From: Nitrospirota bacterium
GTDB lineage: Bacteria > Nitrospirota > JAOUDF01
NCBI GenBank assembly: GCA_029859385.1
Contig: JAOUDF010000161.1
Coordinates: 1-5,594 of the forward strand
Length of the DNA: 5,594 nt
Direction of reading: 5' to 3'
Part shown: piece after piece, positions 1 through 4,154 of the stretch
Layout of the letters: each line of letters opens with the position of its first letter
Position numbering within the stretch: the stretch's first letter is position 1
Notes under the pieces: model-generated
Databases searched by the model: none
What the model saw: only the letters and a program-made list of their open reading frames with translations
What the model was told of the DNA's origin: nothing
Program-made: the position numbers and the translations under genes

Positions 1-720
1 GTGGAACTGGTGAAGTGCAAGACTGTCCCGCTGGAGGTACCGGCCACGGCCGAGATCGTGCTGGAAGGCGAGATCGTTCCCGGCGAGGAGGCCCCCGAGG
101 GGCCCTACGGCGACCACACCGGCTACTACAACCCCGCCGAACCCTTCCCGGTCTTTCGGGTGAAGGCAATCACCCACCGCAAGAATCCGTACTACCTCAC
201 TACGGTTACGGGACGACCTCCCCGGGAGGATGCGGTCATTGGCCTGGCCCTCAACGAGATTTTTGTTCCGCTGCTCAAAAAGAAGGTCCCGGAGATCGTT
301 GACTTTCACCTCCCCATGGAGGCGGTGTCGTACCGGATGGCGGTGGTCTCCATCAAGAAGGAATATCCCGGCCACGCAAAGCGGGTGATGATGGCCCTCT
401 GGGGATTTCTCAAACAGTTCCTCTACGTGAAGTACATCGTTGTAGTGGACGACGACATCGATGTGCGGAGCTGGGACGACGTGATCTGGGCCATTGCGAC
501 GCGGACCGACCCGGCGCGGGATACGACCATCATCACGGATACCCCCATAGACTACCTCGACTTTGCCTCGCCGGAGCCGGAGCTTGGCTCCAAGATGGGG
601 ATCGACGCGACGAACAAGATATTCCCCGAGACGAAGCGAGTCTGGGGCACGAAGATAACGATGCCGAGGGATGTAGAGGAGCGGGTGGCGCGCATACTGA
701 AGGAGGCGGGACTTGGGTAA
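1..720 (+). CDS. ubiD: UbiD-family prenyl-FMN-dependent decarboxylase, C-terminal part (5' end outside window)
   Basis: UbiD decarboxylates a prenylated aromatic acid (3-octaprenyl-4-hydroxybenzoate in E. coli) using prenylated FMN. The frame is open from base 1 and ends at TAA 718-720. The GTG at base 1 is an internal codon, not the start. Visible residues include the EGPYGD motif, whose Glu33 and Asp38 match the catalytic acid pair of the family (E277/E282 in fungal Fdc1). Further hallmarks are GRPP at 71-74, ALNEIF at 83-88, VVVDDDIDVR at 147-156, TRTDPARD at 167-174 and GSKMGIDATNK at 196-206. About 206 residues follow the catalytic Glu, as in E. coli UbiD, so roughly 250-290 N-terminal residues are missing, including the conserved Arg of the catalytic triad. 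The wording closely follows E. coli UbiD rather than the broader aromatic-acid decarboxylases. It overlaps ubiX, whose product supplies its cofactor. The physiological substrate may be a menaquinone precursor rather than a ubiquinone one; that is inference. Confidence 0.95.
   Translation: MELVKCKTVPLEVPATAEIVLEGEIVPGEEAPEGPYGDHTGYYNPAEPFPVFRVKAITHRKNPYYLTTVTGRPPREDAVIGLALNEIFVPLLKKKVPEIVDFHLPMEAVSYRMAVVSIKKEYPGHAKRVMMALWGFLKQFLYVKYIVVVDDDIDVRSWDDVIWAIATRTDPARDTTIITDTPIDYLDFASPEPELGSKMGIDATNKIFPETKRVWGTKITMPRDVEERVARILKEAGLG
700..706 (+). promoter_or_regulatory. Shine-Dalgarno of ubiX, fixing a TTG start
   Basis: The sequence AAGGAGG lies six bases before the TTG at 713 and inside the last codons of ubiD. 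It is the strongest ribosome binding site near the ubiX start. No ATG or GTG lies between it and the conserved GASGA motif that would leave a normal UbiX N-terminus, so it supports a TTG initiation codon. Confidence 0.8.
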
Positions 721-1333
721 AGTACACAAAAAAACGTACGACAAGGGGATTCTGGCTATCACCGGTGCATCGGGGGCGGTCTACGGACTGCACCTCATGC
801 AGGAACTGGCGAGACATTGCGGCAATCTGGCGGTAGTCATTTCCAAGAGCGGCGAGGAGGTGTTGCGGCGTGAACTGGGGATAGACTTCGGCGGCACCCA
901 CAGCACGGTGCAGAGGAGGTTGCGCGAACTGGCCAGGGCTGAAAATATCCACTTCTACGAGAACGACAATCTGGCGGCGCCCCCTTCCAGCGGCTCTGCT
1001 GGCTACTCGATCATGGTAGTAGCGCCCTGCACCATGGGGACGCTGGCGCGTATCGCCCAGGGGATGTCGTCGTGCCTCATCGAACGGGCTGCCGATGTTA
1101 TACTCAAGGAGGGGAAGAAGCTTATCCTCCTTCCTCGTGAAACGCCCCTTTCGGCCATTCATCTCGAAAACATGCTGAAACTGTCGCGTCTGGACGTCGG
1201 CATCGTACCCGCCATGCCGGGTTTTTACCACCACCCCGTCTCCATCGACGACATGGTACACTTCGTGGTAGGGAAGGTGCTCGATTACGCGGGGCTGGAG
1301 CACGAGCTCTACGAGCGGTGGAGCGAGCACTGA
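713..1333 (+). CDS. ubiX: UbiX flavin prenyltransferase
   Basis: UbiX transfers a dimethylallyl group to FMN, making the prenylated FMN used by UbiD; it is a soluble, usually dodecameric flavoprotein. The 206 residues match the family length. Visible motifs are the FMN loop GASGA (18-22), VVISKSGEEV (41-50), the SGS turn at 93-95, APCTMGTLARIAQG (104-117), PRETPLS (141-147) and AMPGFYHHP (167-175), which carries the Tyr that contacts the dimethylallyl phosphate. The C-terminal helix has Lys188 where I would expect the conserved phosphate-binding Arg; this rests on alignment by eye. The Trp that lines the active site in Pseudomonas UbiX is not obvious just before the SGS turn (NDNLAAPP). The start is TTG, supported by AAGGAGG six bases upstream. 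The gene overlaps ubiD by 8 bases and its stop overlaps the ubiG ATG, so the enzyme and its client are co-translated. Confidence 0.95.
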   Translation: MGKVHKKTYDKGILAITGASGAVYGLHLMQELARHCGNLAVVISKSGEEVLRRELGIDFGGTHSTVQRRLRELARAENIHFYENDNLAAPPSSGSAGYSIMVVAPCTMGTLARIAQGMSSCLIERAADVILKEGKKLILLPRETPLSAIHLENMLKLSRLDVGIVPAMPGFYHHPVSIDDMVHFVVGKVLDYAGLEHELYERWSEH

Positions 1334-2025
1334 TGCAGACGGCGGGCATCACCCTCGAAGACTGGTGGGACCCGAAAGGGCGTTTCTCTTCGCTTCACAA
1401 GCTCAACCCGCTCAGGATGGACTATATCCTGCAACGGGCGGGCAGCCTGAAGGGCCTGCGCATCCTCGACGTAGGCTGTGGCGGTGGACTCCTCTCCGAG
1501 GCGATGGCGAAAGAAGGGGCGCAGGTCACGGCCATTGACCTTTCTCCCGTGTTCGTTGATATCGCCAAAGAGCATGCAAGAAAATCAGGGATCGAGATAG
1601 ATTATCGCTGTTGCCCCGTAGCGCAGGTGGAGGGCCAACCGCCTTTCGACGTCATCGTCTGTGCCGAGGTGCTGGAGCATGTGGACGACGTGCCGGGATT
1701 CATCCGCGAAAGCATCAGCCTGCTGAAACCGGGCGGTCTCTATTTCTTCGAGACGATTAACCGCAATATGATCGCCGGCTTCCTTGCCATCTTCGTCGCC
1801 GAGAACGTGCTTCGGATGGTCCCCCAGGGGACTCATGAGCTGAAGCGATTCCTGAAGCCGCAAGAGGTTGCGGATATGCTGGCGGTCGAAAAAGTGCGGG
1901 TGGAGGATATTAAGGGTTTCCGGTTTGACCCGCTGAAGTGGAATTTTGAGCCCACCACTTCGACGCTCATCAATTATGTCGGGGTGGGGAGAAAAGAAAA
2001 CGCTGCCGCTAAAAAGGGGGGATGA
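1333..2025 (+). CDS. ubiG: UbiG-like SAM-dependent quinone methyltransferase
   Basis: This is a class I SAM methyltransferase close to UbiG, the O-methyltransferase acting twice in ubiquinone synthesis. The ATG at 1333 shares its A with the ubiX stop (TGATG) and has GGAG nine bases upstream, so I prefer it to the in-frame GTG at 1318. The 230-residue product has the UbiG signature WWDPKGRFSSLHKLNPLR (11-28), SAM motif I LDVGCGGG (45-52), an acidic residue after strand 2 (Asp69), VCAEVLEHV (109-117), LKPGG (131-135), TINRN (141-145) and the amphipathic segment ending RMVPQGTHELKRFLKP (161-176), which in E. coli UbiG belongs to the membrane-binding region. It lacks about 20 N-terminal residues found in E. 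coli UbiG before the WWD motif. If the host makes only menaquinone, the substrate may differ from that of true UbiG; this is inference from context. The gene is followed after three bases by the RAM gene. Confidence 0.9.
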   Translation: MQTAGITLEDWWDPKGRFSSLHKLNPLRMDYILQRAGSLKGLRILDVGCGGGLLSEAMAKEGAQVTAIDLSPVFVDIAKEHARKSGIEIDYRCCPVAQVEGQPPFDVIVCAEVLEHVDDVPGFIRESISLLKPGGLYFFETINRNMIAGFLAIFVAENVLRMVPQGTHELKRFLKPQEVADMLAVEKVRVEDIKGFRFDPLKWNFEPTTSTLINYVGVGRKENAAAKKGG

Positions 2026-2028
2026 GTC

Positions 2029-2262
2029 ATGTCGGTCAAGGCGTATGTGCTCATTAACGTGTCGGGAGAAAAGGCGAAGAAGGTTGCGGAGACACTGAGC
2101 GGCATCAAGGGGGTGAGCAATGCCCATGCGGTGACCGGCCCCTACGACGTCATCGCCATGGTGGAGGCCGAAGACCTTGAGGCCATGGGCGACCTGATAC
2201 TGGTCGGGGTCCGGGGGACGCCGGGGGTGAGCAACACCCTGACCTCCGTGGCGGTTGACTGA
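2029..2262 (+). CDS. Stand-alone Lrp/AsnC ligand-binding (RAM) domain protein
   Basis: The 77-residue product is a complete alpha/beta RAM domain of the Lrp/AsnC family with no helix-turn-helix DNA-binding part. The pattern is typical: strand VKAYVLINV at the N-terminus, helix GEKAKKVAETLSGIKGV, then AHAVTGPYDVIAMVEAEDLEAMGDLI with the GxYD turn at 37-40, and a C-terminal strand TLTSVAVD. Proteins of this kind assemble into dimers and higher rings and bind amino acids or other small effectors at the interface. They may modulate full-length Lrp proteins by co-assembly or act alone. The ligand cannot be read from the sequence. A strong purine-rich site, AAGGGGGG, sits seven bases before the ATG. 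The gene lies three bases after ubiG and three bases before the deacetylase gene, so it is an operon member. Confidence 0.88.
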   Translation: MSVKAYVLINVSGEKAKKVAETLSGIKGVSNAHAVTGPYDVIAMVEAEDLEAMGDLILVGVRGTPGVSNTLTSVAVD

Positions 2263-2265
2263 AAA

Positions 2266-3198
2266 ATGGCAACCGGTGTGGTCTATCACCCCGATTGTCT
2301 GCTGCACGACACCGGGGCGCATCCCGAGACGTCGGGGCGGCTGCTGGCCATCCTTGCCTATCTGGAAAAGACAGGCTTGCGGGAACGGCTCACGTTTCAC
2401 GAACCCGGCCCGGCCCAGGAAGAGGCCCTGCTCTGGTGCCACACCAACCGCCATGTTGAAACGGTGCGGCAGGCCTGCGAAAAGGGTGGTCGGGCATACC
2501 TCGATCCCGATACACCGGTCGTTCCCGAATCATGGCAGGCGGCGTTACTGGCAGCCGGCGGCGTCATGGATGGTCTCGGCCGCATCATGAGCGGGGAGTG
2601 GGTCAACGGCATGGCCCTTGTCCGCCCCCCGGGTCATCATGCGACGCCGGTCAGGCCCATGGGGTTCTGCCTCTTCAACAACGTTGCCATTGGCGCACGG
2701 TATCTTCAAAAGCGCCACGGATTACGCCGCGTTGCCATCATCGACTGGGATGTGCATCACGGGAACGGCACGCAGGATATCTTCTACGATGACCCGTCGG
2801 TGTTTTACCTCTCCACCCATCTTGCCCACCACTATCCCGGCACCGGCCGCGCCGATGAAACGGGCAGCGGAGACGGGAGGGGGGCAACCCACAACATCCC
2901 GCTGCCCCATGGCTGCGATACAGCGACCTTCTTCCGCGAGATTGAGGCGGGGTTCAGGCTGGTCACTGCGTTCAACCCCGAGTTCATCCTGATCTCCGCC
3001 GGTTTCGACAGCCACAGGGACGATCCCCTGGGTGGCCTTTCATTGACCGAGGCCGATTTCGCCCGCCTCACCCGGATGATCATGGAGATCGCCGATTCAT
3101 GCTGCGGCGGTCGTGTCTTCTCTGCACTGGAGGGCGGGTATAATCTTTCGGCCCTCTCGCACTCCGTCGCCGCCCATCTCGAAGCCCTCGCTTGCTGA
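2266..3198 (+). CDS. Histone deacetylase family zinc amidohydrolase
   Basis: The 310-residue protein has the arginase/deacetylase fold used by bacterial HDAC-like enzymes (class II HDAC, acetylpolyamine amidohydrolase and AcuC relatives), which hydrolyse N-acetyl groups on lysines or polyamines. All catalytic elements are present: the tandem His124-His125 in RPPGHHA; zinc ligands Asp162 and His164 in DWDVHHGNGT; the third zinc ligand Asp248 in SAGFD; and the transition-state Tyr292 in EGGYN. The YPGTG loop (190-194) and the GFCLFNN segment (133-139) are also typical. An active enzyme is therefore expected, with no signal peptide, so it should be cytosolic. The substrate is not deducible. The ATG at 2266 follows the upstream stop by three bases and has no clear Shine-Dalgarno, so it probably relies on translational coupling. 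The last three codons, including the stop, lie inside the left arm of the inverted repeat at 3191-3387. I cannot say from sequence why it travels with quinone genes. Confidence 0.93.
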   Translation: MATGVVYHPDCLLHDTGAHPETSGRLLAILAYLEKTGLRERLTFHEPGPAQEEALLWCHTNRHVETVRQACEKGGRAYLDPDTPVVPESWQAALLAAGGVMDGLGRIMSGEWVNGMALVRPPGHHATPVRPMGFCLFNNVAIGARYLQKRHGLRRVAIIDWDVHHGNGTQDIFYDDPSVFYLSTHLAHHYPGTGRADETGSGDGRGATHNIPLPHGCDTATFFREIEAGFRLVTAFNPEFILISAGFDSHRDDPLGGLSLTEADFARLTRMIMEIADSCCGGRVFSALEGGYNLSALSHSVAAHLEALAC

Positions 3199-3387
3199 GC
3201 CCCCCGCCCCCGAAAGTCCCCCAAGGGTTGGAAGACAGTTAAGCACGCCACCTTCAAGGGAACAACTTAATAGGCACACTTTCATGGCAGAGACAATAAA
3301 CGTACACGGGTGGACTATCACGAACGACGCGTTCCTTAACTGTCTGGAAGCCCTTGGGGGACTTTCGGGGGCGGAGGGCTCGGCAAG
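3191..3387. repeat. Long imperfect inverted repeat (fold-back, REP/MITE-like)
   Basis: The arms 3191-3243 and 3335-3387 are reverse complements over 53 bases with no gap and 47 matches. Four of the six mismatches cluster at 3228-3232, flanked by perfectly paired cores. The centre (3244-3334, 91 bases) is not repetitive and is noticeably less G+C-rich. The left arm is very C-rich on the plus strand and the right arm correspondingly G-rich, with runs of five G at 3356-3360 and 3367-3371. The element begins inside the deacetylase stop region and ends ten bases before the tRNA promoter. No T-run follows either arm, so it is not a classical terminator, though its transcript could form a very stable hairpin. 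I infer a fold-back mobile or REP-type element. It encodes no recognised protein; a 38-codon frame at 3284-3400 has only a weak ribosome site. Confidence 0.85.
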
Positions 3388-3396
3388 TGAAACCTC

Positions 3397-3425
3397 TTGA
3401 CTTTTTGAGGCCGATGACGTAAAAA
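3397..3425 (+). promoter_or_regulatory. Sigma70-type promoter of the tRNA array
   Basis: A -35 box TTGACT (3397-3402, five of six matches) and a -10 box TAAAAA (3420-3425, four of six) are separated by 17 bases. A G+C-rich discriminator follows (GGCGG at 3427-3431), as in stringently controlled stable-RNA promoters. Transcription would start near 3432, about eight bases before tRNA-Pro. The position just upstream of the first tRNA and just after the inverted repeat supports it. Confidence 0.65.
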
Positions 3426-3436
3426 AGGCGGTCGGA

Positions 3437-3516
<80 letters not shown>

Positions 3517-3557
3517 AGGCTTGCGCTCTGGTTCCGCTGTACAGATAAATAATCTGC

Positions 3558-3634
3558 GCGCCTGTAGCTCAGCTGGATAGAGCGACGGATTCCGGTTCCG
3601 TAGGCCAGGGGTTCGAATCCTCTCAGGCGCGCCA
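3558..3634 (+). tRNA. tRNA-Arg(CCG)
   Basis: A 77-base cloverleaf with acceptor GCGCCTG/CAGGCGC, anticodon stem ACGGA/TCCGT and anticodon CCG at 3592-3594, decoding CGG. Discriminator G73 and an encoded CCA are present. The D-loop contains the conserved A20 position typical of arginine identity (CTGGATA). Its acceptor stem is identical to that of the tRNA-Arg(TCT) at 3913, suggesting shared ancestry or gene conversion. Confidence 0.96.
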
Positions 3635-3642
3635 ATAATAAT

Positions 3643-3719
3643 GGTGGGCGTAGCTCAGTCGGTAGAGCACAGGATTGTGGCTCCTGTGGTCGCGGGTTCG
3701 ATCCCCGTCGCTCACCCCA
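3643..3719 (+). tRNA. tRNA-His(GTG)
   Basis: The cloverleaf has acceptor GTGGGCG/CGCTCAC with one G-U pair, anticodon stem CAGGA/TCCTG and anticodon GTG at 3677-3679. I include the extra G at 3643 as G-1, which pairs with discriminator C73 (3716); this pair is the histidine identity element. CCA is encoded at 3717-3719. Only eight bases separate it from the preceding tRNA-Arg. Confidence 0.97.
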
Positions 3720-3742
3720 TTATTGAATTTGTGTGATAATTC

Positions 3743-3774
3743 CTGAAATCCGAAAAAGCATCTTGGATTTTCAG
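3743..3774. other. Bulged hairpin/inverted repeat in the tRNA-His to tRNA-Arg spacer
   Basis: CTGAAATCC (3743-3751) pairs with GGATTTTCAG (3765-3774) over nine base pairs with one bulged base, enclosing a 13-base loop. No T-run follows, so it is not a Rho-independent terminator. It overlaps the candidate -35 box at 3763-3768, so it could be an operator or an RNA processing signal. The role is unknown. Confidence 0.4.
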
Positions 3775-3790
3775 AAAAGTCGTGTATACT
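3763..3790 (+). promoter_or_regulatory. Candidate internal promoter for the second half of the tRNA array
   Basis: A good -10 box TATACT (3785-3790, five of six) is preceded at 16 bases by a poor -35 box TTGGAT (3763-3768, three of six). The following discriminator GGCTGCC is G+C-rich, as in stable-RNA promoters. It lies in the only long spacer (109 bases) of the array and about 38 bases before the next tRNA. The evidence is box matching only. Confidence 0.4.
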
Positions 3791-3828
3791 GGCTGCCTCT
3801 TCCGGGGTGCAGTCGGAAAATGGTTCCG

Positions 3829-3905
3829 GCGCCCGTAGCTCAGCTGGATAGAGTGACGGACTTCGAATCCGCGGGTCGCAGGTTCGAATCCTGCCGGGCG
3901 CACCA
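3829..3905 (+). tRNA. tRNA-Arg(TCG)
   Basis: A 77-base cloverleaf with a perfect acceptor GCGCCCG/CGGGCGC, T-stem GCAGG/CCTGC and anticodon TCG at 3863-3865, reading CGA and perhaps other CGN codons. Discriminator A73 and an encoded CCA are present. Two oddities occur: a G-T pair at the base of the D-stem (GCTC/GAGT), and an A-C mismatch at the first pair of the anticodon stem (ACGGA against TCCGC, positions 27-43). The other four pairs are sound, so it is probably functional. Confidence 0.94.
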
Positions 3906-3912
3906 GTAACGG

Positions 3913-3989
3913 GCGCCTGTAGCTCAGTCGGATAGAGCAACAGCCTTCTAAGCTGTGGGTCGCACGTTCGAATCGTGCCAGGCGCGCCA
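3913..3989 (+). tRNA. tRNA-Arg(TCT)
   Basis: A 77-base cloverleaf with acceptor GCGCCTG/CAGGCGC, anticodon stem ACAGC/GCTGT, T-stem GCACG/CGTGC and anticodon TCT at 3947-3949, decoding AGA/AGG. Discriminator G73 and an encoded CCA are present. Only seven bases separate it from the tRNA-Arg(TCG), so the two must be co-transcribed. Confidence 0.97.
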
Positions 3990-4017
3990 AAGAATAGAAT
4001 ATGGTGGGGTTTTCAAC

Positions 4018-4093
4018 GGGCCGTTAGCTCAGTTGGTAGAGCAGATGACTCTTAATCATCGGGTCGTAGGTTCGATCCCTACACGGCCCACCA
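4018..4093 (+). tRNA. tRNA-Lys(CTT)
   Basis: A 76-base cloverleaf with acceptor GGGCCGT/ACGGCCC, anticodon stem GATGA/TCATC, T-stem GTAGG/CCTAC and anticodon CTT at 4051-4053, decoding AAG. Discriminator A73 and an encoded CCA are present. The CTT rather than TTT anticodon suits a G+C-rich genome, where AAG is used often. It is the last gene of the array and lies eight bases before the terminator stem. Confidence 0.97.
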
Positions 4094-4101
4094 TTTAAAT
4101 C

Positions 4102-4138
4102 AAAGGGTCAGGCCGAAAAAGCCTGGCCTTTTGTCTTT
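4102..4138 (+). terminator. Rho-independent terminator of the tRNA array
   Basis: Bases 4102-4113 pair with 4121-4132 (core GGTCAGGC/GCCTGGCC with one G-T pair, extended by A-T pairs) around a seven-base loop. The downstream strand runs into T-rich sequence, TTTTGTCTTTT (4129-4139). It ends the tRNA transcript. It also stands directly in front of the Shine-Dalgarno of the next gene. Confidence 0.88.
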
Positions 4139-4141
4139 TCC

Positions 4142-4150
4142 GGAGGTGAG
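4142..4150 (+). promoter_or_regulatory. Shine-Dalgarno of the CHASE2 gene
   Basis: GGAGGTGAG ends four bases before the ATG at 4155, with the GGAGG core eight bases away. It is a near-ideal ribosome binding site. It begins three bases after the terminator T-tract, leaving no room for a promoter between terminator and start codon. Confidence 0.85.
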
Positions 4151-4154
4151 CCGC

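Noticed and set aside
533..1330. 265-codon minus-strand frame opposite ubiX
   Set aside because: It lies wholly opposite well-supported ubiD and ubiX motifs and shows no recognisable domain; it is a high-G+C shadow frame.
1318..1332. GTG at 1318 as the ubiG start
   Set aside because: The ATG at 1333 has a better-spaced GGAG, forms the usual TGATG overlap with ubiX, and no conserved residues lie in the five extra codons.
1585..2454. 289-codon minus-strand frame opposite ubiG and the RAM gene
   Set aside because: It covers three genuine genes antisense and has no family motif; codon bias of a G+C-rich genome explains its length.
3191..3243. Left repeat arm as the deacetylase terminator
   Set aside because: Taken alone it has only a short CCAA/TTGG fold and no T-run; the strong pairing needs the distant right arm, which also lacks a T-run.
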